Origin: Melioribacteraceae bacterium
GTDB lineage: Bacteria > Bacteroidota > Ignavibacteria > Ignavibacteriales > Melioribacteraceae
Direction: 5' to 3'
Length of the DNA stretch: 64,000 nucleotides
Assembly (NCBI GenBank): GCA_026983955.1
Contig: JALSTB010000029.1
Span: 1 to 64,000 of the forward strand
Below the pieces are notes generated by a model. The model saw nothing but the letters and a program-made list of their open reading frames with translations. It made no database searches and was not told where the DNA came from. Of the stretch, positions 10,201 to 19,178 are shown piece after piece. A program made the position numbers and the translations under genes. Numbering within the stretch: position 1 is the stretch's first letter; every line of letters begins with the position of its first letter.

Positions 10201-10558
10201 TTGTATCCGAGCAAAACGTTCGCCAATGCCAAATGCCTGAAGCGGGAAAATAATATCTGATTTTGAATGTGGAATCACCGTCCCAGAAACCGTATGTTTC
10301 ATAAACCGTTGTGCTGTCATCGTTCCAGTAACGTACTTGCAGAATTACATCTTTATAAGGATTCGGGTAGGAATTTTGACTGGTGAGTATATGTTCCCAC
10401 ATTTTATTTTCAACTGCCACACCGGTATCGTTTTCCGTTTGAATTTTAAGGTAAGAACCGTTTTGCTTCCCATTCAAATTTAAATTGAATGCGAAAACGG
10501 TAAAAATCATCAAAACGATAATTTTTTGAATATTATTATTTGTATGATTTTCAAACAT
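7229..10558 (-). CDS. secreted DUF5060/DUF4038 (apiosidase-like) glycosidase-type protein with T9SS tail
   Basis: A 1109-residue exported protein. A hydrophobic signal segment covers about residues 12-28. Residues about 45-135 look like a DUF5060 beta-sandwich (YGFWDGDSTFKIRYYFPASG, WHWRTF). Residues about 140-470 look like the DUF4038 TIM barrel of apiosidase/GH140-like enzymes (DGTPFFWMGGTAWPLP). Asp294 in LSPAFD and Glu385 in PVINTEAYY fall where the catalytic acids are expected, although the usual GGD context is changed. Two similar ~130-residue segments flank a pair of AGWNLISVPL/GYWLKQSN-type segments. The C-terminus (NFPNPFNPSTTIKYSIP...GLPSGIYFYKLKAG) is a T9SS sorting domain, so the protein is expected at the cell surface. 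The sugar substrate is unknown. Confidence 0.8.
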   Translation of the reverse strand: MFENHTNNNIQKIIVLMIFTVFAFNLNLNGKQNGSYLKIQTENDTGVAVENKMWEHILTSQNSYPNPYKDVILQVRYWNDDSTTVYETYGFWDGDSTFKIRYYFPASGIWHWRTFCSDTTNSGLHGISGTVSVSEYNGNNKIYLHGGLKVSDNKRYLTYADGTPFFWMGGTAWPLPMSATFDQWKKYIDDRHSKKFTVVQIAPAKAHGYTEFTSYPVNRKGDVCFFSDDKWNPAYWQEFDKFVEYANSKGMVVLLVGLAEPVYDKLTNDDAELFARNINARMEGYHVILSPAFDTYQPQWNADYDSTGFTLTYSKQLISQHAGHSYSDTELNEFVRPFKDKEYMEIALNQTGHNGGDLEKCYRKARKWNINLYNLPPVLPVINTEAYYSAGKYAPQIINPERQGTDENARELGWISVLSGSCGYTYGALGIWNYPEDSDDELYIPFDTAMSYISSTQMKYIVEFFESFNWWELVPRHEAVLNNDNLPEIRKMVLAVAESGKFGAAFLPGNDSISIDMQVFSNNVDAFWFNPVNGKFTTGEKNVANNGIHSFFPPSPGEWALFLNDADTAVISWESEITVKQTDTNSVTLVFGKSGYGTNAVDKFLGEEQLPPAQPGSFDVRFLLDDNSTTRVDFRNDLNDEITWKIKFRRNSNNDTVKFYWNKNNLPYGSFFLRDTIDGSYINLNMKNTDSLILNDANTCELLIAYKNEDNSLLDFSAGWNLISVPLLANDMSIRGIFGNDSATVLKYDTVYKAEETLQIGVGYWLKQSNNGSRIIYGNESGQKVKINKGWNLIGVFKQPVVASNIKTNPPGLISSSFFEFDKFYKPVDILLPGKGYWVKSNGEGEIDVSIQNSNRTNPDPETVKQPQIYIGMIASNCNDTIPLVFGLDSLASINPDVNFGEFEIPPPPPDGIFDVRIISDAAPVSSYSNIENISGKYHKCKLNYQSASDCDSIKLKWELPHGVTLNIKDTAEGSKINSDFTEGEGELILTGNEIGELLLTFYYSDVLLSNRETENLSFKFDLMQNFPNPFNPSTTIKYSIPSPLNVTLTVYDVLGRKVATLVNGKQPPGQYSIHFDALSATGGLPSGIYFYKLKAGNLRKVRKMLLIK

Positions 10559-10752
10559 TTATTAATTCACAAATATTTTCTTCATTAAGTTATAGAAAAT
10601 TATCGGTCGCGCAAGTAAAATTATTAATGGGGAAGGTGAACAAAGCTATTTTCAAACATGCAGCATTAATTTTTAACCACAAATTTTCACTGATTTCTCC
10701 ATACATCCGGTATGAAATATAATCCGCTCAAGCCGGAGTATGATAGTCTTTA

Positions 10753-11129
10753 TCATTGTCATTTCGGCGAAAGCGGGAATCTGAAAGCTCAATCAGATGC
10801 TGAAATAAATTCAGCATGACAACTGTGAGATGCTGAATCAAGTTCAGCATGACAAGTCTTTTTGTGGCGTCTTTGTTTTTCAGCCTACATTCCGTTTCGT
10901 ACCGTCATCCCGCACTTGTTCCGGAATCTAATAAGAACCGGCTTACGACCATTATCATTCGGCGAAAGCGGGAATCTGAAAGCCCAATCAGATGCTGAAA
11001 TAAATTCAGCATGACAACTGTGAGAGACTGAATCAAGTTCAGCATGACGATTTTTTTTCGTATTGCCGTTATTTTTTAGAACGGTCATCCCGAACTTGTT
11101 TCGGGATCTAATAAGAACCGGCTTACATA
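10753..11129. repeat. tandem pair of ~180-195 bp intergenic repeats with hairpins
   Basis: The 628-base gap 10559-11186 holds no convincing gene. Most of it is two head-to-tail copies of one unit: copy 1 about 10753-10949, copy 2 about 10950-11129. Shared parts are GGCGAAAGCGGGAATCTGAA, CAATCAGATGCTGAAATAAA, the TGCTGAA...TTCAGCATGAC hairpins and CATCCCG-ACTTGTT-CGGGATC (a further inverted repeat), then AATAAGAACCGGCTTAC. The middle of the unit has diverged between copies. It resembles the REP/MITE-like family whose spurious translation gives 'HAELDSVS/HAEFISAS' peptides in many genomes. The remaining bases at 10559-10752 show nothing clear. Confidence 0.8.
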
Positions 11130-11186
11130 TCTCCTCATTCTGGCTTATATGTGAATCACTATTTTAATATTTTAATTTTATCAATA

Positions 11187-13313
11187 TTATTTAATCAAAA
11201 CCATCGCCCGCGATTGTATAAATTCCCCTTCTTGTAGTTTATAATAGTAAATACCGCTCGGTAAGCCGGATGCATTAAATTCAGCGATATATTCTCCCGG
11301 TGCCTTTTCCTCGTTTACCAACGTTGCAATTACTCTTCCCAGCACATCATATACAACCAGCTTGATGTTAACCCTATCCTTTTTGCCGGACATAACGGAA
11401 TATTTAATTTTTGTAGTTGGATTAAACGGATTCGGATAATTTTGAGCCAAATAAAAATCAACCTTACGGGAATAATTATTATTTTGTATGTCTGTTGCCA
11501 TATCGTTTTTAATTATGTAAAATCCGCCATCGACGTTGGCTATATATGCAATATTATCCTGGGCGTCAATTCCCCATGCGTCGAATAACTTATCATAATT
11601 AGCCACTTGATAAATGCTGTCGGTATTCGAAATGTTGAGTACGGTTAACCCGTGGTATCCGTTTGCTATGTAAGCGAAATCGCCTATTACTTTTATATCC
11701 CTCATTTCACTTAATCCGGGGTTGTACTCCGTGATTATCGCCGGATGTCCGGGGTTAGAAACATCGACTATGATACAGCCGTGGTAATAAGAAGCAATAA
11801 ACACAGTATCCCCGACGATATCCATTTTAAGGGACGTGCTTTGCAAATCGAGATAACCGTTTTCAACCGGATGTTCCGGATCGGAAATATCCAGAACATA
11901 AAACATTTTATTTTCGTCTATACAATACAGTAAATTGTTATGGGAGCGTGCCGACCATATATTTGAGCCGGTTGAATATGAGCTTAATTTCCTTGAACAA
12001 TCGTAGCGGTCAAGTATCACCACACCGGAATCTCGGGTAGAAATGAAAATCAAACTGTCGTTTACAGCAATGTCATTCATATAACTATTGATATTACAAG
12101 ATTCAATTACCGCAGGCGATGCTGGATCACTTACGTCAATTACTTTCATTTTACCACTTGAATTATCGCAAGAATAAATTTTATTTCCGTATTTATCGAA
12201 ATATTCCAAGCGTCCGTCGATTCCCGTTACTCCGATTTCCGATGGATTTGTTGGATCGGATACATCAAAAACTCTCAATCCGTCATTACCATTTGCCACA
12301 TAAAGAAAGTTTCCTTCAGCAATTACATCCCGTGTTCTTCCCCACGTATCGAATCGCCCGAGAAATTGCGTATTGCTTAAATCCGTAACGCTTACACCTT
12401 GATGATCTTCGGCTACATAAATTTTGCCGTTTTCAACAAATGAATGTCTTGCGGGACCTTCAGTGTAAAACATATTTTCATATACCAAATGCGCCGGATC
12501 CGTTGCGTCGAACATATATACCACATGAGTCGCTGAACACAAAAATCCTTTCCCGTTATTTATTATAAAATCGTTTCCACTTTGCGAATTACCGGAAACC
12601 AACACGGGATTCATACGGTCGGAAATATCCAATACCTTCAAACCGAACGGTGAGGTTACGTAAGCGTAATTTCCGATAGTAGTTACATTACCGGTATTAA
12701 TTTCAACCGGCACTACATTTACCAGTCCGGCACTGTCCAAACCGTTCATGTTCCAAACGTATAAGCTGTCATTAAAATTAACAAGATACGCGTAACCACC
12801 GGATATACTGAAAAATCTATAATCCCGCTCAAAGTTTTTAACTCCCAGCAAAACGGGATTAGCCGGATCGCTTATGTTGTAAAATTCAAACTCATTCCAG
12901 GTAAGAATGTAAAGAATGCTATCTACTACTTCCACATCACGGATTGGAATATTGGTTACAATTTTGGCAATGGTAATAGGTGAATTAAAAGGCCGGCGAA
13001 TATCCATAATCAATAACTCTCTGGTATTCAGTGCATAATAGAGAAGCGAATCGACAAGTTCCAAATCGATTGCAATTCCGCCAAGTTGTTCCTTGAGAAG
13101 TTCAACGGGGTTTGCCGGATCAGAAAAATCGACTATTTCCAAATTAATTCCATTGTCGAAATATGCGATATTGTTTTTAACTTTCACGAATTCCGCCGGA
13201 CCGTTTGTAATAGAGCTTAACAATTGGCAACCCGTACATTCTTGGGCAAAAATCACTCCGGCAAGTAAAATCAGATAAAATAATATTGCGGGATAAATTA
13301 CGTGCGGTTTCAT
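11187..13313 (-). CDS. secreted LVIVD-repeat protein with T9SS tail
   Basis: A 708-residue exported protein. An N-terminal signal peptide (hydrophobic stretch about residues 6-22) ends before ECTGC. The body is a chain of about a dozen ~42-residue repeats of the LVIVD type, recognisable by 'xxDISDPxNPVxxG' units such as FYNISDPANPVLLG and VIDVSDPASPAVIES. These probably form a beta-propeller. The C-terminal ~90 residues (NYPNPFNPTTKIKYSV...GLPSGIYYYKLQEG) are a T9SS sorting domain. Its function is unknown; such proteins are usually surface adhesins or binding scaffolds. A GGGGG-rich stretch just upstream of the ATG may serve as the ribosome site. Confidence 0.85.
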   Translation of the reverse strand: MKPHVIYPAILFYLILLAGVIFAQECTGCQLLSSITNGPAEFVKVKNNIAYFDNGINLEIVDFSDPANPVELLKEQLGGIAIDLELVDSLLYYALNTRELLIMDIRRPFNSPITIAKIVTNIPIRDVEVVDSILYILTWNEFEFYNISDPANPVLLGVKNFERDYRFFSISGGYAYLVNFNDSLYVWNMNGLDSAGLVNVVPVEINTGNVTTIGNYAYVTSPFGLKVLDISDRMNPVLVSGNSQSGNDFIINNGKGFLCSATHVVYMFDATDPAHLVYENMFYTEGPARHSFVENGKIYVAEDHQGVSVTDLSNTQFLGRFDTWGRTRDVIAEGNFLYVANGNDGLRVFDVSDPTNPSEIGVTGIDGRLEYFDKYGNKIYSCDNSSGKMKVIDVSDPASPAVIESCNINSYMNDIAVNDSLIFISTRDSGVVILDRYDCSRKLSSYSTGSNIWSARSHNNLLYCIDENKMFYVLDISDPEHPVENGYLDLQSTSLKMDIVGDTVFIASYYHGCIIVDVSNPGHPAIITEYNPGLSEMRDIKVIGDFAYIANGYHGLTVLNISNTDSIYQVANYDKLFDAWGIDAQDNIAYIANVDGGFYIIKNDMATDIQNNNYSRKVDFYLAQNYPNPFNPTTKIKYSVMSGKKDRVNIKLVVYDVLGRVIATLVNEEKAPGEYIAEFNASGLPSGIYYYKLQEGEFIQSRAMVLIK

Positions 13314-13453
13314 AAATCCCCCCGATTAATTTATTATTTTCCGGTAAAATCCGGCAATTTATATTAATATTAAATATTAATCGGGCTAATGGGAAAATGG
13401 GAAAAATTCATACTGAAATATAAATTTTCAACAGAAACAAACAAAAGGTTTCT

Positions 13454-13469
13454 TTGAAAAATTTTTCAA
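13454..13469. repeat. 16-bp perfect palindrome
   Basis: TTGAAAAATTTTTCAA is a perfect palindrome in the 234-base gap between the lipoprotein gene (stop at 13548) and the LVIVD gene. It could be an operator or a weak AT-rich hairpin. Such sequences also arise by chance in AT-rich DNA, and no function is shown. Confidence 0.4.
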
Positions 13470-13547
13470 TCTGTAAATTTTGTATTGATGATTCAATTTT
13501 TAAATTTAAATAAAATAAAACTTTGCAGAAGTTTGATGAACCAAATT

Positions 13548-14084
13548 TTATATCGATTTCACCAAATAATTCAAATCTACAAACCGGAATAATTCACTTT
13601 GTGACAGATTTTTAATCCACTTTTTTTCTTTACCTTTTATCACTTTTATCAATCCGCTTTGAAATCCGTTCGGACTGTGTTTTAATTGCAATCGGCACAA
13701 TAATGTGTTCCAATCTTTAATATTTTCTTTCACAAAGCCGGAAATCCAAAATTCAACTTCCCATCTTTTCAATTCTTTATTATAATTATATGTTGTGGTT
13801 CTATCTATAAACGGGAAAGCGGACAGCTGTTCTTCAAAAACTTTTCCTGCTGTTTCGGGCAAACCGGAAACATAATTTACGTTGCCTGCTTCTATGACAT
13901 TTATTTCATTTTCATTAAAAACCGTTTCAATAAATTCCTCTAAAGATAAATTTTTCTTCCAACCCACTACTATCTCACCTTCAACATAAGATTTGAGATT
14001 ACTTTTCGGTCTCAATATTTCTTCTTCACATCCTCCGAAAAGCAAATTAAAAAAAGATACTATGTAAAATATAAATTTATTCAT
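13548..14084 (-). CDS. putative lipoprotein of unknown function
   Basis: A 178-residue protein with a signal sequence ending in the lipobox LFGGC (Cys19), so it is probably a lipoprotein. I do not recognise a named family. Residues about 35-95 (VEGEIVVGWKKNLSLEEFIE, then VIEAGNVNYVSGLP) have the strand-helix-strand rhythm of subtilisin-type protease propeptides and inhibitors. That is a resemblance by eye only. It stands alone, with about 100-230 bases free on either side. Confidence 0.75.
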   Translation of the reverse strand: MNKFIFYIVSFFNLLFGGCEEEILRPKSNLKSYVEGEIVVGWKKNLSLEEFIETVFNENEINVIEAGNVNYVSGLPETAGKVFEEQLSAFPFIDRTTTYNYNKELKRWEVEFWISGFVKENIKDWNTLLCRLQLKHSPNGFQSGLIKVIKGKEKKWIKNLSQSELFRFVDLNYLVKSI

Positions 14085-14183
14085 AATTAACTTTTTAAGA
14101 ATGATATTGTCCGGAAATCCGGTAAAAGTTGCAAATAAAATCCAAGCTGACTGTCATTATGATAAAAACACTTGTTAATTCCC

Positions 14184-14573
14184 TTACCTCTTGTAAATGA
14201 TTTCTTTGCCCGAGTGAATTACTCCCGATTCAAAAACGGTTTTGCCGTCAGCAGAATTTTTTCCTTCCGTAATGAAAAGCCGGTAAGAAGCATTTCCGGA
14301 AATTTTTTTTATTTTGACTTCTTTTATATAATCCCCCCGGAAATTCCATCCCCATGCGTTGTTCTTTTTTAACTCTACTTTAATTTCTTTTCCGTCTTTC
14401 ACATAAACACAGTAACCTTCCAACTCAATATCGGAACCGCTTACTATTGCAATTATTCCTAAAAGTTTATTCCCGCTCAAATCTTTAGCTCCGGTTTCAA
14501 AAGAACCATGCAGCATTATAAATGCAAACAATATTAATGCTAAATTTTTAGATTTATATTTATTCTTATTCAC
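14184..14573 (-). CDS. small secreted protein of unknown function
   Basis: A 129-residue protein with a basic N-terminus and a hydrophobic signal segment (LALILFAFIMLHGSF, about residues 11-25). The mature part is mostly short predicted strands (IIAIVSGSDIELEGYCVYV, YIKEVKIKKISGNASYRLFI), like a small beta-sandwich. No known motif was found. Base composition is like its neighbours, and an AGGAG-like site lies before the ATG. Confidence 0.65.
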   Translation of the reverse strand: MNKNKYKSKNLALILFAFIMLHGSFETGAKDLSGNKLLGIIAIVSGSDIELEGYCVYVKDGKEIKVELKKNNAWGWNFRGDYIKEVKIKKISGNASYRLFITEGKNSADGKTVFESGVIHSGKEIIYKR

Positions 14574-14743
14574 AATTTCTCCTTTGAAAAATATGTTAAT
14601 TCATTATCGCATAACCGTAATTGTATCTTAAATATAAAGAAAATATAAGTCTTGTTAATTGATTTGCAACACAAATGCCAATTTAATGCATAACAGCATC
14701 GATTGACAGGAATTTATCATAAACGAGGCAATGGGACAGAAAT

Positions 14744-16282
14744 TTAGTGATTCCATAATTCTCTGTCGAGGCTTCTATATTGAATTGCTTCGCTGACATG
14801 TTGCGGTAATATATTTTCTTCACCTTCCAAATCGGCAATTGTTCTGCTTACTTTTAGAATTCTATCGTAAGCGCGTGCGGAAAGCCCGAGTTTTGTCATC
14901 GCCATTTTAAGTAATTCCGCTCCGGACTGATCGAGTTTACAATATTCCCTTACTTCTTTTGTGCCCATATCCGCATTGTTGAAAATATGTTTTTCATTAG
15001 CGAATCTCAATTGCTGAATCTTTCTTGCGGCAACCACTCTTTTGCGGATTTCGGCTGAAGTTTCACCTTTGGCTTGGGATGATAATTCCTTATACTTTAC
15101 TGCCGGAACTTCAACATGAATATCAATGCGGTCGAGCAACGGACCCGAAATTTTAGACATATATTTTTGAATCATTCCAACCGTGCAAGTACACTCGTGA
15201 GCCGGGTCAGTATAATAACCGCACGGGCAAGGATTCATTGCTGCGGCAAGCATAAAGTTTGCCGGAAATTCGAGTGACATTTTTGAACGGCTGATTGTAA
15301 CTTTGTAATCTTCCAACGGTTGCCTAAGAACTTCGAGAACATTTTTTTTAAATTCCGGAAGTTCATCCAGAAAGAGAACGCCGTGGTGTGCAAATGAAAC
15401 TTCGCCCGGGCGCGGAAAAGTTCCACCGCCAATTAATGCTGCATCGGATACGGTGTGGTGCGGACTCCGGAAAGGGCGTTCTGTTATTAACGCTTTGTCT
15501 TTGGGCAATATTCCGGCAACCGAATGAATTTTTGTTGTTTCCAATGCTTCTTCAAAAGTGAGGGGCGGTAAAATTGAGGGCATTCGTTTCGCTAACATTG
15601 TTTTCCCCGAACCGGGCGGACCTATCATCAAAATATTATGACCTCCGGCGGCGGCTATTTCCAATGCTCGTTTTACATTTTCTTGCCCTTTAACATCCGA
15701 AAAATCGAGATGATAAGTATTCACACCTGCAAAAATTTCTTCTTTATCGGTGAACACCGGATCAAAATTTTGCTTGCCCGTAAGGAAACTTACTACTTCA
15801 TTCAAGCTTTTCATTCCATAAACTTCAATTCCGTCAACAATCGAAGCTTCACGCACGGAATCGACCGGTAAAATTATTTTTGAAAAACCTTTACGCTTTG
15901 CTTCCGCCGCAATGGAAAGGGCGCCTTTTATCCTTCGTAATGTGCCGTCAAGTGATAATTCACCGAGGATAATGGTACTATCTAAATATTCAAAATTTAA
16001 GTTTTCACCGGTTGCCAAAATTCCAATTGCAATCGGCAAATCGAACGAACTGCCTTCTTTTTTTATGTCGGCGGGCGCCAGATTAACCGTGATTTTTCTC
16101 AATGGAAATTGGTAACCGCTGTTTTTTATTGCGGCACTCACGCGCTCGCGGCTTTCTTTTACGGCACTATCGGGCAAACCTACAATTGTAAAACCGGGTA
16201 TTTGCTTTTCGGAATTTGTTTCTACACCGATTATTACCGCATCGATTCCATAAGTTGCGCTTGCATAAACTTTTGAAAACAT
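14744..16282 (-). CDS. comM: ComM/YifB family Mg-chelatase-like AAA+ ATPase
   Basis: ComM is an AAA+ helicase that promotes branch migration when transformed DNA is integrated. The 512-residue length is normal. The N-terminal Lon-like domain ([20 protein letters not shown]) is followed by the AAA+ core with Walker [11 protein letters not shown] (221-230), Walker [10 protein letters not shown] and the sensor [15 protein letters not shown] Cys-rich insertion ([15 protein letters not shown]) and the C-terminal helical domain ([20 protein letters not shown]) are present. It is a single gene among exported-protein genes. Confidence 0.93.
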   Translation of the reverse strand: MFSKVYASATYGIDAVIIGVETNSEKQIPGFTIVGLPDSAVKESRERVSAAIKNSGYQFPLRKITVNLAPADIKKEGSSFDLPIAIGILATGENLNFEYLDSTIILGELSLDGTLRRIKGALSIAAEAKRKGFSKIILPVDSVREASIVDGIEVYGMKSLNEVVSFLTGKQNFDPVFTDKEEIFAGVNTYHLDFSDVKGQENVKRALEIAAAGGHNILMIGPPGSGKTMLAKRMPSILPPLTFEEALETTKIHSVAGILPKDKALITERPFRSPHHTVSDAALIGGGTFPRPGEVSFAHHGVLFLDELPEFKKNVLEVLRQPLEDYKVTISRSKMSLEFPANFMLAAAMNPCPCGYYTDPAHECTCTVGMIQKYMSKISGPLLDRIDIHVEVPAVKYKELSSQAKGETSAEIRKRVVAARKIQQLRFANEKHIFNNADMGTKEVREYCKLDQSGAELLKMAMTKLGLSARAYDRILKVSRTIADLEGEENILPQHVSEAIQYRSLDRELWNH

Positions 16283-16343
16283 ACATTTAATGATAATTGT
16301 ATTGAACTGTTTGAATTTTAATAAGGTAAGTTACCAAAAAATA

Positions 16344-17990
16344 TTATTTAGCCAAAATCATCTTGTAGACGGAATTGGTTTTGGGACTTGCAACTTCATA
16401 AAAATAAATTCCGGATGGCAAATTTGAGCCGTCAAATTCGAATGAGTGTAATCCTTCGTTGAGATAACCTTCATGCAAAATTGCTACGGTGTTTCCAACC
16501 AAATCGTATACCAATATTTTATATTCACCGGGCACAAGCACGTCCACTTTAATTGTGGTTAATGGATTAAACGGATTGGGATAATTTTGTTCTACCAAGA
16601 AATCTTTATGCTCCGCTTGACCCACTTTAACAGTTGGCGAGTAACTAACCGTACCGTCGGTGTTTATTTGTTTAATCCGGTAAAATACTATTTTCGTATC
16701 TTCTTCTTTATAATCGGCAAAGTAATATTTCTTCCCGGGTTGGTTATCTGCTTCAGATTCATAGATACCTGAAAAAGTAATACCGTCGGTGGATTTTTCC
16801 AAAATAAAAGTTTGGGCAAAACTGTAATCAGTTTCTTTCCATTCAATCGAATTGTAAGATTCCGAAATCGAAACGTTCAAATCCGGCACGGTAGAAAATA
16901 TCGGGGCATCGGAGCGAATTGTTTTTATTCCCTCGAATGATATCTCCGTGTTTTTGTTATTCAATTCAATTCCGGTCAAATTGGCGTCGAAATCCATATT
17001 GAACAAAACATTTGAACTATCTGCCGAATAATGCAGAAAATGTTTGCCTTTGAGTGAATTTTCAATTGCGTTCCCGAAATTCCAGATTTTTAACAAATCG
17101 ATATTAAATTTACCGTTTCCTTTTCCCAAAAATTCCACTACCAGGGATTTCATTCCTGTTTCATTGCTTAAATTGAATTCACAAAACTTACTATCGTTTA
17201 CGTATATTTCACCTTTTTCGGAATCCATATCACACAACACCGAAAAGTGATACCAGGTATTATGGGATATAAAACAACTGTTGAAAAATACAGGGGTTTC
17301 CCCGTTTATTATTTCCAAGGACTGGAATTTATTTACCGAAACGGCGAAAAAGGGTTTTTCATTTTCCGGATTTTGCAACGTTAAAAATTCAGGTTGCTGC
17401 GAATCGAATTTAGCCCAAAATTCCACCAGCAACTTTTTGATTTCTTCAGCTTTTTTCAAATGAATTTTAATGTTGGACGTATTAACCAATTGTGCCGACT
17501 TCCCCGCCGGACGCTGAACACGGTACGGGTTTACGATGACATCTTTTACCAATTTAATTTCTTCACCTTTTTCAACCGGTTTATTGCCGGACCCAAAAGC
17601 GGTAAATGTAAATTTTGTAGTTTTCCTTATACCCCCGAAATTAAATACCAGTTGGAATTTTTCCATTTCACCGGTGTCTATTTCCTTTCGCGAAACCACT
17701 ACCCGGTATTCCGGTAAAGCGGTTCCGGGATTTGTTTTCTCCAGAAATTTTATTTTTCTTTCATCCGCAAAGGTCCTCACCAAAACTTTGCGCAGGTTAA
17801 TATTACCATCCGGCTGAACAATAAATAGTAAAGTATCGGTATTTAGCGGAAACTCGGAAACAATTGAAATTTCGAAAGGGGCATCGATCCTTACTGAAGC
17901 GGGGTTAAAAACTTTAAGTTCTTTTTCGTGACGGTTGGCAAAAAGCAGAATAGAACTCAACAATATGTAAATAACTGTTTTTTTCATCAT
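16344..17990 (-). CDS. secreted T9SS-sorted protein with LamG-like region
   Basis: A 548-residue exported protein. A signal peptide (KKTVIYILLSSILLFANR) opens it. Residues about 160-320 look like a concanavalin/LamG-type sandwich (LLVEFWAKFDSQQPEFLTLQ, NTWYHFSVLCDMDSEKGEIY). After that comes a fibronectin-like segment (FILEKSTDGITFSGIYESEA...FYRIKQINTDG), commonly found just before T9SS tails. The end (NYPNPFNPLTTIKVDV...NLPSGIYFYEV) is a T9SS sorting domain. The ligand is unknown. Confidence 0.8.
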   Translation of the reverse strand: MMKKTVIYILLSSILLFANRHEKELKVFNPASVRIDAPFEISIVSEFPLNTDTLLFIVQPDGNINLRKVLVRTFADERKIKFLEKTNPGTALPEYRVVVSRKEIDTGEMEKFQLVFNFGGIRKTTKFTFTAFGSGNKPVEKGEEIKLVKDVIVNPYRVQRPAGKSAQLVNTSNIKIHLKKAEEIKKLLVEFWAKFDSQQPEFLTLQNPENEKPFFAVSVNKFQSLEIINGETPVFFNSCFISHNTWYHFSVLCDMDSEKGEIYVNDSKFCEFNLSNETGMKSLVVEFLGKGNGKFNIDLLKIWNFGNAIENSLKGKHFLHYSADSSNVLFNMDFDANLTGIELNNKNTEISFEGIKTIRSDAPIFSTVPDLNVSISESYNSIEWKETDYSFAQTFILEKSTDGITFSGIYESEADNQPGKKYYFADYKEEDTKIVFYRIKQINTDGTVSYSPTVKVGQAEHKDFLVEQNYPNPFNPLTTIKVDVLVPGEYKILVYDLVGNTVAILHEGYLNEGLHSFEFDGSNLPSGIYFYEVASPKTNSVYKMILAK

Positions 17991-18110
17991 GCAGATGACA
18001 TATTTTGTCCCTTAATCTAATCAATCGAAAGCATAAATTCAACAGTTTTAAATGGGCTGTTGTACGTTGGGGAAAATTTAAGGCATCCGGAAGACCGGAC
18101 ACCCTTTAGC

Positions 18111-19169
18111 TTAATTTGCGAGTATCGAATCCATTTTGACAGTATAAGTTATCTTATTCGATTTTCCTGAAATCCAAACAACGTTTTTCTTTGGTGAAGA
18201 AATTCCCTGCCAGTATTTAACATTCTTAATTTGCGGGTCAACTTCCTTCCAGTTTTCACCTAAATCTGCAGAGGCAACTATTCCGTTCACTATTCCGAAA
18301 ACATAATTTTGTTCGCCTCTTACCTTTGCAAAACGCGTTGGGTAAACGACAGGCAATTGTTCCCATGAATTTCCGGCGTCTGTGGTTCTCATTGGTGTTA
18401 AGTTATATGCCAAAACCGTTACTTGTTCCGATAAATTTACCAAAGTCCAAATATTTTCCCTGCCGCCGGGGTAAACTGTATCCCAACTTGCCCCACCATC
18501 ATTGGTTTTGAAAACATAATTATTTCCCGGAAAAGTTCTAATCCAACCGACATCCGGACTGGAAAAACTTACAGCATAATGAGTCGTCCCATAATCGATT
18601 TGAGTATTTTTATTTACCCATGTTTTACCGCCGTCCGACGTATGTAATATTTCAATGGGATTTGTTGAAATTTCGAGGGGATCACCCATAGCAACGCCAA
18701 TATTTTTCGTAAAAAATTCGATGTAGTTAATAAAGTTCCCATTATGTTGGATAGACCAGTTATAACCGCCGTCGTCCGAAAAAAATATTTCTCCCGCTTG
18801 AGTGCCAATCCAAACATTAAGCGAATCAAAAGATTCAATGGTATAAATTTCTCCGCTTACCGGTGGTTCAAGTAACTTCCAAGAAGAGCCGCCGTCTTCG
18901 GTTTTAAGAATTACCTTAAGCGTCCAATCGCTTACCCATGCAACTCTTTCATCTGCAGCGGCAATTATTCTCAAATTACCGTCGTTTGTGCCGCCAAGTA
19001 AAGAATCCGGAAAATTATCGATAATGGCAAAACCCGCTTCGTTAAATTCAGGTGGTGTCCAAACGATTTTATCATCATCTGTTTGCCCCGGAGGCTCGGT
19101 TATATCCGAAACACCGCAATAAGTGACAAACATAAAAATTAACGGTAGAAGTATTGAATATTTTTTCAT
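18111..19169 (-). CDS. BNR/Ycf48-like beta-propeller lipoprotein
   Basis: A 352-residue protein with a lipobox-like FVTYC near residue 18, so probably a lipoprotein. The rest is a propeller of 'TxDGGxSW' repeats: LKTEDGGSSWKLLE, FFSDDGGYNWSIQ, LHTSDGGKTWVNK, FKTNDGGASWDTV, MRTTDAGNSWEQL, with a last variant SADLGENWKEV. These are BNR/Asp-box repeats, also described as photosystem II assembly (Ycf48)-like. No catalytic residues are evident. A GGGGGTTGAG ribosome site precedes the ATG. Confidence 0.82.
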   Translation of the reverse strand: MKKYSILLPLIFMFVTYCGVSDITEPPGQTDDDKIVWTPPEFNEAGFAIIDNFPDSLLGGTNDGNLRIIAAADERVAWVSDWTLKVILKTEDGGSSWKLLEPPVSGEIYTIESFDSLNVWIGTQAGEIFFSDDGGYNWSIQHNGNFINYIEFFTKNIGVAMGDPLEISTNPIEILHTSDGGKTWVNKNTQIDYGTTHYAVSFSSPDVGWIRTFPGNNYVFKTNDGGASWDTVYPGGRENIWTLVNLSEQVTVLAYNLTPMRTTDAGNSWEQLPVVYPTRFAKVRGEQNYVFGIVNGIVASADLGENWKEVDPQIKNVKYWQGISSPKKNVVWISGKSNKITYTVKMDSILAN

Positions 19170-19178
19170 CTCAACCCC

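Noticed and set aside
10885-11088. 67-codon minus-strand ORF with 'HAELDSVSHSCHAEFISAS'
   Set aside because: This is the well-known translation artefact of a palindromic intergenic repeat; it spans the repeat copies and has no independent coding signal.
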